Assembly (NCBI RefSeq): GCF_000695625.1
Contig: NZ_JMQI01000050.1
Span: forward strand, 1-64,000
Length of the DNA stretch: 64,000 nucleotides
Direction of reading: 5' to 3'
Source of the DNA: Amycolatopsis rifamycinica
GTDB taxonomy: Bacteria > Actinomycetota > Actinomycetes > Mycobacteriales > Pseudonocardiaceae
This document shows, one piece after another, positions 1 through 10,129 of the stretch (within the stretch, counting starts at the first letter, position 1; each line of letters opens with the position of its first letter). The position numbers and the translations under genes are program-made. The notes below the pieces were generated by a model that was not told the DNA's origin, did not search any database, and worked only from the letters and a program-made list of their open reading frames with translations.

Positions 1-17
1 GGGCGTGTCCTGTAAGT
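1..17 (+). repeat. Left terminal inverted repeat of the IS
   Basis: GGGCGTGTCCTGTAAGT pairs with the reverse complement of the right end (GGAGCTGTCCTGTAAGT). The inner 12 bases, TGTCCTGTAAGT, are identical. Confidence 0.85.
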
Positions 18-48
18 GGTTGAGCTGGTCTTCTGGTAGTCGTGTTCG

Positions 49-917
49 GTGGTTGGTCGCGGTGAGTTGACGGACAAGGCATGGGCAGTGATCGAGCCGT
101 TGCTGCCGCCGCAGCAGGGCGGCGGGCGGCGATGGCGGGATCACCGTCAGGTGATCAATGCGATCCTGTGGAAGCTGCGCACCGGTGCTCCGTGGCGTGA
201 CCTGCCCGAACGCTATGGCCCGTGGAAGACCGCGCATGAGCGGCTGCGGTTGTGGACCAAGGACGGCACCTGGAACAAGATCCTTGACCGCGTGATCGTC
301 AAAGACGACGCCGTCGGCGACCTCGAATGGATCATCTCGGTGGACTCGAGCGTGGTCCGGGCCCACCAGCATGCCGCTGGTGCCCGGAAAAAGGGGGATG
401 CAGCGACGGAATCGAAGCCCTCGCACTCGACGGGGAAGGGCTCGGCCGGTCCCGAGGCGGGCTGAGCACGAAGATCCACCTCGCCGTCGAGGGGCGTGGC
501 CTGCCGATGCGGTTCCTGCTCACCCCAGGCCAGGCCGGTGACAACCCGCAGTTGCTGCCGTTGCTGGATGGCATCAGCGTCGCCCGGATCGGACCGGGCC
601 GGCCACGCTGCCGGCCGGAGACGGTGATCGCGGACAAAGCCTATTCGCATCCTTCGACCCGCCAGGCGATGCGAGACCGCAGGATCGCCTTCGTCAGTCC
701 CGAGCGGGACGATCAGATCACCCGCCGCGCGGCCAAGGGCTCCCGCGGCGGGCGACCACCCACGTTCGATGCTGAGGTCTACAAGCAGCGCAACGTGGTC
801 GAACGGTGCTTCAACCGGCTCAAGCAGTTCCGTGACCTAGCCACCCGCTATGCCAAACGCGCCGCCTACTACCAGGCCGAACTGACCATCGCCGCCATCG
901 TGCTCTGGCTCCGATGA
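49..917 (+). CDS. IS5-type transposase, two overlapping frames joined by -1 frameshift
   Basis: DDE transposase that would cut and join the IS ends. The first frame (GTG at 49, to 465) carries the N-terminal helix-turn-helix-like part (ELTDKAWAVIEPLLPP) and the first catalytic Asp in ISVDSSVVRAHQH. The second frame (used from about 387 to 917) carries the second Asp in VIADKAYSH and the Glu in NVVERCFNRLKQ. Neither half alone has all three catalytic residues. The junction lies on an A5G5 run, so either programmed -1 slippage makes the full protein of about 289 residues or a single-base indel has broken it. Programmed slippage is the commoner explanation for this IS group. Confidence 0.85.
388..397 (+). 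other. Candidate -1 ribosomal frameshift site
   Basis: AAAAAGGGGG run inside the overlap of the two transposase frames. In the zero frame it reads AAA-AAG-GGG. A -1 slip on A-AAG-GGG keeps good tRNA pairing (AAG to AAA, GGG to GGG) and moves ribosomes from the upstream frame into the downstream one. Confidence 0.5.
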
Positions 918-933
918 CTTACAGGACAGCTCC
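917..933 (-). repeat. Right terminal inverted repeat of the IS
   Basis: Reads GGAGCTGTCCTGTAAGT on the - strand. It supplies the last few codons and the stop of the interrupted neighbouring gene, which marks the insertion point. Confidence 0.85.
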
Positions 934-1209
934 GCGGACGTCGACGTTGATGCCGAGCTGTTCGGCGAGCAGGAAGGCGACCGCGAGCACCGGCCCGATC
1001 CACAGCAGCCGGTCGTCCCAGTGGAACGGCAGCCACGAGCCGACCGCGAACGCGGCGACGAGCCCGAGGCTCAGGACGGCGAAGGTGTAGACGCGGAAGC
1101 GGCGTTCGTCGGTGCGGGCTTCGGCGGAAACGGGTGGTGCCCCGGAGGCGGCTCCCGGCCCGGGCTGCGCCTGCGCGACGGCGTCGCCGTGGGCGTTCGT
1201 GTCCGGCAT
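934..1209 (-). pseudogene. N-terminal fragment of a membrane sensor protein cut by the IS (GGDEF-type candidate)
   Basis: An ATG preceded by GGGAGG starts a reading frame (MPDTNAHGD...) that runs straight into the IS end, which adds GAVL and a stop. About 92 native residues remain: a disordered Pro/Ala-rich head, then two membrane segments (FAVLSLGLVAAFAVGSWLPF and LLWIGPVLAVAFLLAEQL) ending in INVDVR. This start resembles the N-terminal membrane region of actinobacterial GGDEF/EAL or HD-domain proteins as I remember them, where a similar LAEQL-NVDVR stretch leads into further transmembrane helices. The catalytic domain would lie beyond the IS, outside the window. The membrane truncation is clear. 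The diguanylate cyclase identity is moderate. Confidence 0.6.
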
Positions 1210-1446
1210 CCGACCTTCCCTCCCGGCTTGTCCACCGGTGCTGATCCGTGACTTCGGGTGTGGACAGGGGCCATACCGTACCCCGTAGGGCGTACCCGTG
1301 TCCCTTTCGAGACAGTAGGAGATCACCCCAGGGTTAACAATGCCTCGAACGCGCTGACCTGCGTGGACCAAGGGGTGAAAGGCCGGGTGTACGAACTCGG
1401 CCGGTTCCCCGCACACGGCGGCCCGGGTCGCGCTTCAATGGGGCGC

Positions 1447-2385
1447 ATGCACAGCGATGTGATTGCCACCGAGCACGCGGCGCGGCTCGCGGCGGTGGAT
1501 TCCCTCCTCCCCGGCTCGTCCCCTTTCGAAGCGGCGGAAAACGCGGTGGTCCTGGAGGTCGCGACCGGCGGCTCGGCGGCGTCCGGGCTGGCTTCCCGCG
1601 TCCAGGTCGACCGCGACGCCCCGAACGCGCCGTGGCGCGCGCTCACCGAGCACCGGCTCGACGTCCAGCTGGCCGGTCCGGAGCCGGCGGCCGTCCTGGA
1701 CGCCCTCCTCACCCGATGGGATGAACATCTGCGCGCGGTCGCTGAACCGGGTGACACCGAGACGGCGGCGATCGTGCCGCGCGCGAGCCGGGACGCCGCC
1801 GGGGCGCGGGAAATGCTGCACCACGGCTTCGCGCCGCTGCGGGTGGTCGCGGTCCGCCCGGCCCAGCGGATGGTGCCGGCGGCCCCGCTCGGCACCCCCG
1901 GCGTCAAGATCCGCCGCGCCGAGCCCGGCGACCTCGAGACCGCGGTGGCGCTCGGCATGGAGCTGCACTCCTACGACGCCCAGTACGGCACGGTGAACTG
2001 GCGCACCGGCGTCGAGGAGATCCTCGCCAAGGACCTCGCCGAGCAGCTGAAGCGGCCGGAGCCGCCGTTGTGGATCGCCGAGCTGTACGGCCGTCCGCTC
2101 GGCATGGTGAGCGTCCAGCACCCGGGCGAGACCGGCTGGATCAGCGGCCGCGTCGCCGCGTCCCGCGTCGGCTACCTCTCGTCGCTGGCCGTGGCGGAGG
2201 CCGCGCGGTCGTCCGGTGTCGGCACGGCGCTGGCGACGCACGCCCACCAAGTCCTCGACGAAGAAGGCGCCGACGTCGTCCTCCTGCACCACGCGGCGGC
2301 GAACCCGCTGTCGACGCCGTTCTGGTACGCGCAGGGGTACCGCCCGCTGTGGACGTACTGGCAGCGTCGACCGGCTGTTCGGTGA
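1447..2385 (+). CDS. GNAT-family N-acetyltransferase
   Basis: Predicted acetyl-CoA-dependent N-acetyltransferase of unknown substrate, 312 residues. The C-terminal half is a typical GNAT fold starting at VKIRRAEPGDLETAV. Motif A is seen in VGYLSSLAVAEAARSSGVGTAL (R/Q-x-x-G-x-G/A-type acetyl-CoA loop), followed by the C-terminal NPLSTPFWYAQGYRPLW strand-helix. The N-terminal half may be a second, degenerate GNAT copy, as in two-domain actinobacterial members. The ATG at 1447 was chosen over an ATG at 1438 and a much earlier GTG because homologues start close to the MHSD sequence; no strong ribosome site decides it. It is divergent from the interrupted membrane gene, with about 240 bases between them for promoters. 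Confidence 0.8.
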   Translation: MHSDVIATEHAARLAAVDSLLPGSSPFEAAENAVVLEVATGGSAASGLASRVQVDRDAPNAPWRALTEHRLDVQLAGPEPAAVLDALLTRWDEHLRAVAEPGDTETAAIVPRASRDAAGAREMLHHGFAPLRVVAVRPAQRMVPAAPLGTPGVKIRRAEPGDLETAVALGMELHSYDAQYGTVNWRTGVEEILAKDLAEQLKRPEPPLWIAELYGRPLGMVSVQHPGETGWISGRVAASRVGYLSSLAVAEAARSSGVGTALATHAHQVLDEEGADVVLLHHAAANPLSTPFWYAQGYRPLWTYWQRRPAVR

Positions 2386-2456
2386 ACCACCGGAGGATTT
2401 CCGGGCGTGCGCGGGGCTTATAGGCTGGGCCCCGCCGCCAGCGAGGGGAGCCTGAA

Positions 2457-3311
2457 GTGACCGACCAGCGGGATTCGGCGCCGAGAGCGCCCGAGGGTGT
2501 CGACACCGAGAAGCCGTCCGCGGCCCGGATCTACGACTGGTACCTGGGCGGTACCCAGAACTGGGCCGTGGACCGCGAGTTCGGCCGGCGCATGGAGCAG
2601 CAGTGGCCGCTGGTGCGCCCGGGGTCGAAGCAGAACCGCGAGTTCATGAACCGCGCGGTGCGAGCGGCGCTGCGGGCCGGCGTCCGGCAGTTCATCGACC
2701 TGGGCTCGGGCGTGCCGACGGCCGGCAACGTGCACGAGGTCGTCGAGGCGGAGCTGCCCGAGGACCACGACGCGAAGGTCGTGTACGTCGACTACGAGCC
2801 GGTCGCCGTCGCCCACGCGACGCTCATCCTCGAAGAGGGCATGGCGACCGACTGGGCCGGCATCGTCCAGGCCGACATGCGCGACGCGAAGTCCGTGCTG
2901 CGCGCCCCGGAGACGCGGCGGTTGATCGACTTCTCCCAGCCGGTCTGCTTGATCATGGCGGCGGTGCTGCACTTCGTCGGCCCCGACGACGACCCGGAAG
3001 GCCTGCTCGCGGCGTACCGGGACGCCCTGGCGCCGGGCAGCTGGCTGGCGATTTCGCAGATGAGCGAAGGCGACGGGGCCGGCGAGATGCTGGAGGGGCT
3101 GCGCTGGTTCGTCGAGCAGTACCGGAAGACGAGCAACCCGGTCTGGCTGCGCGACCGCGACGAGATCGAGCCGCTTTTCGGGGACTGGCCGCTGCTCGAA
3201 CCGGGCATCGTGCACCTGCCGGACTGGCGGCCGGACCGGAAGATCAACGCCCTCGAGGCGGAGGCCCGGCCGTTCGCCTGGTGTGCCGTCGGCGTCAAAC
3301 CAGGGGCCTGA
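2457..3311 (+). CDS. SAM-dependent methyltransferase, DUF574 (Methyltransf_19) family
   Basis: Predicted S-adenosylmethionine-dependent methyltransferase of 284 residues, belonging to the DUF574 group that is much expanded in actinomycetes and whose substrates are mostly unknown. Diagnostic features are the N-terminal PSAARIYDWYLGGTQNWAVD segment, typical of the family (xARxYDxxLGGxxNxxxD), and the SAM-binding glycine loop FIDLGSGVPT, followed by the acidic strand VVYVDYEP. GTG start, with AGGGGAG eight bases upstream. It stands alone between the acetyltransferase and lon, and the context does not suggest a substrate. Confidence 0.85.
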   Translation: MTDQRDSAPRAPEGVDTEKPSAARIYDWYLGGTQNWAVDREFGRRMEQQWPLVRPGSKQNREFMNRAVRAALRAGVRQFIDLGSGVPTAGNVHEVVEAELPEDHDAKVVYVDYEPVAVAHATLILEEGMATDWAGIVQADMRDAKSVLRAPETRRLIDFSQPVCLIMAAVLHFVGPDDDPEGLLAAYRDALAPGSWLAISQMSEGDGAGEMLEGLRWFVEQYRKTSNPVWLRDRDEIEPLFGDWPLLEPGIVHLPDWRPDRKINALEAEARPFAWCAVGVKPGA

Positions 3312-3374
3312 CCTGCGGTTTTCGCGATCGCTGTGGGCGAACGCACCATCGGAAACAAACACACCCATCGGAGA

Positions 3375-3395
3375 GTTGAGCTAGGCAGACTCAAC
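3375..3395 (+). promoter_or_regulatory. HAIR-like operator (HspR-binding candidate) upstream of lon
   Basis: GTTGAGC-TAGGCAG-ACTCAAC lies 17 bases before the lon start codon. It matches the HspR inverted repeat HAIR (CTTGAGT-N7-ACTCAAG) in arm composition and exact N7 spacing, with differences only at the outer base of each arm and one inner base. HspR is known to repress clpB, dnaK and lon in Streptomyces. The match predicts heat-shock control of this lon gene. Confidence 0.75.
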
Positions 3396-3411
3396 TAACC
3401 GAGGAGTGCAC

Positions 3412-5814
<2,403 letters not shown>

Positions 5815-5830
5815 CCCCGAGCGCCGCCGA

Positions 5831-5865
5831 CGGCCGGTTCCCCCTTCCCGCGGGGGAACCGGCCG
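5831..5865 (+). terminator. Terminator hairpin after lon
   Basis: A perfect 14-bp stem (CGGCCGGTTCCCCC and its complement) with a 7-base loop, 17 bases past the lon stop. There is no T-run, as is common in high-GC actinobacteria. Confidence 0.8.
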
Positions 5866-5877
5866 CTCATCCGGATG

Positions 5878-5910
5878 AGGCCCCGTGACCACCCCCCGGT
5901 CACGGGGCCT
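5878..5910. terminator. Second strong hairpin, likely terminator for the - strand
   Basis: A perfect 13-bp stem AGGCCCCGTGACC with a 7-base loop. The core CCCCGTGACC/GGTCACGGGG stem recurs in the hairpin at 6187-6219, on the other side of the sigma-like fragment. Confidence 0.65.
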
Positions 5911-6120
5911 CCGGCTGCGCGCCTGCCGCTTGCGGGACAACCGCACGACTGTCGCGTGGAGCTGACAGGCCACCCGGGAGTGGTCGTCCCGGCGGAGCCG
6001 CACGAAGGCCTCTTGGGCGACGTCCTCGGCGTCGTCGGCACCGAGCAGGCGCGCCAACCACACGAGGCGGCCGAAGTACTGCGCGAACAACACCTCGTCA
6101 CTCGGAGCTTCGCTGGTCAC
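5900..6120 (-). pseudogene. Sigma-70 region 2-like fragment, probably decayed
   Basis: From a GTG preceded by GGGGG, the frame reads MTSEAPSDEVLFAQYFGRLV, then WLARLLGADDAEDVAQEAFVRL. This is a good match to region 2 of ECF-type sigma factors (core-binding helix with the DAEDVAQEAF signature), followed by ATVVRLSRKRQA. After that, the same frame runs on without a stop through two hairpins and the antisense strand of lon, and no region 4 helix-turn-helix appears. In the neighbouring frame a stop occurs at 5900-5902. I read this as a frameshifted or deleted sigma factor gene. A genuine short region-2-only protein cannot be excluded. Confidence 0.45.
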
Positions 6121-6186
6121 GTCACCCCCACGCACGGCCGGGCCTGCCGGTTTAGTCCGCGTCGGGGTGGCAGCGCACGCGCGAAG

Positions 6187-6219
6187 AAGCCCCGTGACCA
6201 CACAGTGGTCACGGGGCTT
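6187..6219. terminator. Terminator hairpin beyond tRNA-Tyr
   Basis: A perfect 15-bp stem AAGCCCCGTGACCAC with a 3-base loop, just downstream of the tRNA 3' end on the - strand. It would end the tRNA transcript before the sigma-like fragment. Confidence 0.8.
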
Positions 6220-6229
6220 TCTCGCTGGG

Positions 6230-6311
6230 TGGCGGGTGAGGGATTCGAACCCCCGTAGGCAATGCCAACTGGTTTACAGCCAGTCCCCTTTGGCCACTCG
6301 GGTAACCCGCC
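6230..6311 (-). tRNA. tRNA-Tyr (GTA anticodon)
   Basis: Reads GGCGGGTTACCCGAGTGG at the 5' end and GGGGGTTCGAATCCCTC in the T arm on the - strand. The 7-bp acceptor stem GGCGGGT/ACCCGCC is perfect. The anticodon loop is CTGTAAA, giving anticodon GTA (Tyr). A long variable arm makes it about 82 nt, as expected for this class II tRNA. The discriminator is A, and the 3' CCA is not encoded. Confidence 0.95.
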
Positions 6312-6428
6312 CAGGCCGGTCTCACCGGCCGGGGTGAAGCTTACCCAAGGCCTCCCGGCGGGGAGCAACCGGGTTACCCGGGGCTAGTCTGGGAGGCCCC
6401 GACAAGCGAGTACGAGGTGTGAGGACAC

Positions 6429-6920
6429 GTGGCGGATCCCTCTTTCGACGTCGTGAGCAAGGTCGACCGCCAGGAGGTGGACAACGCGCTCAACCAGGCG
6501 AGCAAGGAGCTGGGCACCCGGTTCGACTTCCGCGGCACCGGCACGACGATCAACTGGGCCGGCGAGGAGGCGCTCACGATCGAGTCCGAGACCGAGGAGC
6601 GCGCGCTGGCCGCGGTCGAGGTGTTCAAGGAGAAGCTGATCAAGCGCAACATCTCCCTGAAGGCCTTCGAAGCCGGCGAGCCGGCGCTGTCGGGCAAGAT
6701 CTACAAGATCTCCGGCAAGATCCTCCAGGGCATCGCCTCGGACAAGGCGAAGCAGATCGCCAAGTTCATCCGCGACGAAGGCCCCAAGGGCGTCCAGGCC
6801 CAGATCCAGGGCGACCAGCTGCGGGTGTCGGGCAAGAAGAAGGACCAGCTGCAGGACGTCATCGCCCTGCTCAAGGGCAAGGACTTCGAGATCGCGCTGC
6901 AGTTCACGAACTACCGGTGA
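6429..6920 (+). CDS. yajQ: YajQ-family nucleotide-binding protein
   Basis: Small cytosolic protein of 163 residues in the YajQ (DUF520) family. Some members bind cyclic di-GMP, and others bind nucleotides or act as chaperone-like factors. The whole length matches the family: MADPSFDVVSKVDRQEVDNA start, TRFDFRGTGTTI, and SGKIYKISGKILQGIASDKA in the centre, with the VSGKKKDQLQDVIALLK and FTNYR end. GTG start with GAGG five bases upstream. It is a single gene between tRNA-Tyr and the sialidase-like gene. A c-di-GMP link to the interrupted GGDEF-type gene nearby is only speculation. Confidence 0.93.
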   Translation: MADPSFDVVSKVDRQEVDNALNQASKELGTRFDFRGTGTTINWAGEEALTIESETEERALAAVEVFKEKLIKRNISLKAFEAGEPALSGKIYKISGKILQGIASDKAKQIAKFIRDEGPKGVQAQIQGDQLRVSGKKKDQLQDVIALLKGKDFEIALQFTNYR

Positions 6921-6924
6921 CGCC

Positions 6925-6951
6925 GCGGGCACCCGCGCGCCGGGTGCCCGC
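6925..6951 (+). terminator. Terminator hairpin after yajQ
   Basis: A perfect 11-bp stem GCGGGCACCCG with a 5-base loop, beginning a few bases after the stop codon. Confidence 0.75.
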
Positions 6952-7059
6952 TCCCGGCGGCATCAGCACCACGAGCGGTTACCCGAACGCGTGAATGCGC
7001 CCCGAAACCAACGGCAACCCGTGTTGTAATCGCGCGGTCACCGCGTGGAGGGGGTCGAG

Positions 7060-8199
7060 TTGCGCCGTTCGCTGGCCTTCCTGCTGACGCTCGCGGCCGT
7101 CGCCTCCCTGCTGACCCCGGCGAGCGCCGCAAGCGCCGCGAGCGCCACCGAGCGACAGCAGCTCGTCCCCGGCTTCGGCGCCTACCCGCGCCTGATCCGG
7201 CTGGCGAACGGGCACATCGTCGCCACCCTGACCAGCGAAGACGCCGATGGCAAGTTCACACCCGTCATGGAGAGCACCGACGAAGGCGAGTCGTTCCACC
7301 GGATCGGCGTGATCCGCGACCCCGACGGGCGGTCCGGCATGTGCTGCGGCACCGTCTACGAACTGCCGGAACGGGTCGGCAGGCTGCGCGCGGGCACCCT
7401 GCTGTGGGCCGCGTCCTACCGGCAGGACGCCGGGCCGCGGCGGCGCATCGGGATCCGCGTCTGGGCCAGCAAGGACGGCGGCCGCTCGTGGAGCTTCCTG
7501 TCCGAAGCCGCGCGGTCGCACAACATCGACGGCATCTGGGAGCCCGAGTTCACCGTCGACGCCGGCGGCACGCTCTGGCTCCACTTCGCCGACGAGACGC
7601 AGGCGCCGAAGTACGCGCAGGTGCTCAACCGGGTCGCCTCGACCGACGGCGTCCACTGGGGCACCAAGCAGCTCACCATGGCCATCCCGCCCGACCGCGT
7701 CCGGCCGGGGATGCCGATCATCCGGCGGCTGCCCGACGGCCGCTACTACTTCGCCTACGAAATCTGCAACTTCCGCGACCGCTACTGCGACCCGTACTTC
7801 AAGATCTCCACCGACGGCGCCAACTGGGGCGACCCGGCCGACCCCGGCACCCGCGTCGAGACCGCCACCGGCAACTACTTCCAGCACGCGCAGACGATCA
7901 CGCTGTTCCCCGGCGGGCCGAACGGGGTCCGGATCGTCATGGTCGGGCAGATCTACACCGACGCCAAGGGCGTGCCGCAGCCGCAGAACGGCCAGGTCCT
8001 GCTCGCGAACGACGACTTCGGCAGCGGCCACTGGTACGAACTGCCCGCTCCCGTGCACATCAGCGGCATCTCGAACAACTTCTGCCCCAACTACTCCTCG
8101 ACGCTGCTGCCGGTCGACGACGGCCGGAACGTGCTGGAGATCGCCACCGAGGACAACGGCGGCTGCAAGGCCTACTTCGGTAAAGGATCCGCCCTCTAG
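7060..8199 (+). CDS. Secreted sialidase-like (BNR/Asp-box) protein
   Basis: Predicted exported six-bladed propeller of the sialidase/neuraminidase superfamily, 379 residues. A Sec signal peptide (LRRSLAFLLTLAAVASLLTPASA) precedes the mature part. Asp-box-type motifs recur: STDEGESF, SKDGGRSW, STDGVHW and STDGANW. The start is called at TTG 7060, because the perfect ribosome site GGAGGGGG would lie inside the gene if the GTG at 7045 were used. Substrate is unknown; plant- and microbe-glycan-directed members are common in actinomycetes. It lies immediately before rfbA in the same direction. Confidence 0.8.
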   Translation: MRRSLAFLLTLAAVASLLTPASAASAASATERQQLVPGFGAYPRLIRLANGHIVATLTSEDADGKFTPVMESTDEGESFHRIGVIRDPDGRSGMCCGTVYELPERVGRLRAGTLLWAASYRQDAGPRRRIGIRVWASKDGGRSWSFLSEAARSHNIDGIWEPEFTVDAGGTLWLHFADETQAPKYAQVLNRVASTDGVHWGTKQLTMAIPPDRVRPGMPIIRRLPDGRYYFAYEICNFRDRYCDPYFKISTDGANWGDPADPGTRVETATGNYFQHAQTITLFPGGPNGVRIVMVGQIYTDAKGVPQPQNGQVLLANDDFGSGHWYELPAPVHISGISNNFCPNYSSTLLPVDDGRNVLEIATEDNGGCKAYFGKGSAL

Positions 8200-8252
8200 T
8201 GACGGCCCGTAGGGTGGGCGACGTCGCGGCCACGGGAAGAGGGAGGCAGTTC

Positions 8253-9134
8253 ATGAAGGGGATCGTGCTGGCCGGAGGCAGCGGGACACGCCTGCACCCG
8301 ATCACCCAGGCGGTGTCCAAGCAGCTGCTGCCGGTCTACGACAAGCCGATGGTCTACTACCCGATCTCGGTGCTGATGCTGGCCGGGATCCGCGAGATCC
8401 TCGTCATCTCCACCCCCACCGACCTGCCGATGTTCCGCCGGCTGCTGGGCAACGGCGACCAGTTCGGCGTCTCGTTCTCCTACGCCGAGCAGCCGAGCCC
8501 GAACGGGCTGGCCGAGGCCTTCGTGATCGGCGCGGACTTCATCGGCGACGACGACGTGGCCCTCGTCCTCGGCGACAACATCTTCTACGGCCAGGGCTTC
8601 TCCAGCCGGCTGCAGCAGGCCGTGCGCGAGCTCGACGGCTGCGTCCTGTTCGGCTACCCGGTCAAGGACCCCGAGCGCTACGGCGTCGGCGAGGTCGACG
8701 ACACCGGCAAGCTGCTCACCATCGAGGAGAAGCCGCTGAAGCCGCGTTCCAACAAGGCGATCACCGGCCTGTACTTCTACGACAACCAGGTCGTCGACAT
8801 CGCCCGCGCGCTGCAGCCCTCGAAGCGCGGTGAGCTCGAAATCACCGACGTCAACCTGACCTACCTGCGCCAGGACCGCGCCACGCTGGTCGAGCTCAGC
8901 CGCGGGTTCGCGTGGCTCGACACCGGCACGCACGACTCACTGCTCGAAGCCGGCCAGTTCGTGCAGGTGCTGGAGCACCGCACCGGCGTGCGCATCGCCT
9001 GCCTCGAGGAGATCGCGCTGCGCATGGGCTTCATCGACGCCGACGAGTGCTACGCGCTGGGCGCGAAGCTGGCGAAGTCCGGCTACGGCGATTACGTGAA
9101 GGCAGTCGCCGTAGCGGCGGGAGCGTCGGCCTAG
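8253..9134 (+). CDS. rfbA: Glucose-1-phosphate thymidylyltransferase
   Basis: Makes dTDP-glucose from dTTP and glucose-1-phosphate, the first step to dTDP-rhamnose and other dTDP-deoxysugars; 293 residues, the usual RmlA size. The nucleotide-binding signature MKGIVLAGGSGTRLHPITQA opens the protein, followed by SKQLLPVYDKPMVYYPIS, DNIFYGQG (metal-binding Asp) and the sugar-phosphate loop EEKPLKPRS. The ATG has GGGAGG seven bases upstream. The partner rfbC lies about 10 kb away; rfbB and rfbD are not in the window. Confidence 0.95.
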   Translation: MKGIVLAGGSGTRLHPITQAVSKQLLPVYDKPMVYYPISVLMLAGIREILVISTPTDLPMFRRLLGNGDQFGVSFSYAEQPSPNGLAEAFVIGADFIGDDDVALVLGDNIFYGQGFSSRLQQAVRELDGCVLFGYPVKDPERYGVGEVDDTGKLLTIEEKPLKPRSNKAITGLYFYDNQVVDIARALQPSKRGELEITDVNLTYLRQDRATLVELSRGFAWLDTGTHDSLLEAGQFVQVLEHRTGVRIACLEEIALRMGFIDADECYALGAKLAKSGYGDYVKAVAVAAGASA

Positions 9135-9148
9135 CGGAGCGCATCCGG

Positions 9149-10000
9149 TCAGATCTGGCGGCGGGCGATTTCCTCCAGGCGGGCGATGCGGTCGGCGATC
9201 GGCGGGTGGGTCGAGAACAGCTTGCTCAGGCCCTCGCCCGGGCGGAACGGGTTCGCGATCATCAGGTGCGACTGCGACACCAGCTGCGGCTCGGCGACCA
9301 GCGGCCGCGCCCGCGTGCCGGCGTCCAGCTTCCGCAGCGCCGAGGCCAGGCCCAGCGGGTCGCCGGTCAGCTCGGCGCCGGACGCGTCGGCCTGGTACTC
9401 CCGCGACCGGCTGACCCCCATCCGGATGACGGCGGCCGCGATCGGCCCGACGAAGATCAGCAGCAGGCTGAGCAGCGGGTTCCCGTCGCGGTTGCTGCCG
9501 CCGAAGAACAGCGCGATGTTCGCCAGCACGCTGATCAAGCTGGCCAGCGCGCCGGCGACGCAGGAGATCAGGATGTCGCGGTTGTAGACGTGCGACAGCT
9601 CGTGGCCGAGCACGGCCCGCAGCTCGCGCTCGTCGAGCAGGTCGAGGATGCCGGTGGTGCAGCACACCGCCGCGTGCCGCGGGCTGCGGCCGGTCGCGAA
9701 CGCGTTGGGCGCGACGGTCGGGCTGATGTACAGCTGCGGCATCGGCTGGCGGGCGACCTGCGCGAGCTCGCGCACGATCCGGTACATCGCGGGCTGCTCG
9801 ACCTCCGACACCGGCCGCGCCCGCATCGCTCGCAGCGCCAGCTTGTCGGAGTTGAAGTAGGCGAACGCGTTCATCCCGAGGGCGACGAGCAGGCCGATCA
9901 CCAGCGCGCCGCGGCCGAAGAGCCCGCTGATCGCGACGATGATCGCCGACAGCAGGCCGAGCAGCATGGCCGTCTTCAGTCCGCTCTGGTGCCCGTGCAC
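9149..10000 (-). CDS. htpX: HtpX-type M48 membrane metalloprotease
   Basis: Integral membrane zinc endopeptidase thought to help remove misfolded membrane proteins; 283 residues. Two N-terminal membrane segments (TAMLLGLLSAIIVAISGLFG and ALVIGLLVALGMNAFAYF) precede the zinc motif HELSH near residues 133-137. Two more hydrophobic segments (ISCVAGALASLISVLANIAL and LLSLLLIFVGPIAAAVI) follow, then the third zinc ligand region SREYQADASGAELTG. GTG start with GGAGG upstream; an earlier in-frame ATG at 10045 lacks such a site. Convergent with rfbA, with only 14 bases between stops. Confidence 0.93.
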   Translation of the reverse strand: MHGHQSGLKTAMLLGLLSAIIVAISGLFGRGALVIGLLVALGMNAFAYFNSDKLALRAMRARPVSEVEQPAMYRIVRELAQVARQPMPQLYISPTVAPNAFATGRSPRHAAVCCTTGILDLLDERELRAVLGHELSHVYNRDILISCVAGALASLISVLANIALFFGGSNRDGNPLLSLLLIFVGPIAAAVIRMGVSRSREYQADASGAELTGDPLGLASALRKLDAGTRARPLVAEPQLVSQSHLMIANPFRPGEGLSKLFSTHPPIADRIARLEEIARRQI

Positions 10001-10129
10001 GCTCGCCTCCGTCCGCTCTGGCAGTGGGTTACCCAGTGGAAACAACGCGATCGGGGGACGCGAAGTTCCTTCACGTGAGGATGGCGCGGGTTACGCTCGC
10101 ACGGGGGATGATCAGGAGCGGAGGCGCCG

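Larger units (their letters stand above)
1..933 (+). mobile_element. IS5-family-type insertion sequence
   Basis: The element has near-perfect terminal inverted repeats at both ends (14 of 17 bases match) and encodes one DDE transposase split over two overlapping frames. This layout is known for the IS427-like group of IS5. The right end abuts an interrupted membrane-protein gene. The left end coincides with the first base of the window, so the left flank and any target duplication cannot be seen. The transposase is otherwise intact, so the copy looks recent and possibly active (inference). Confidence 0.88.
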
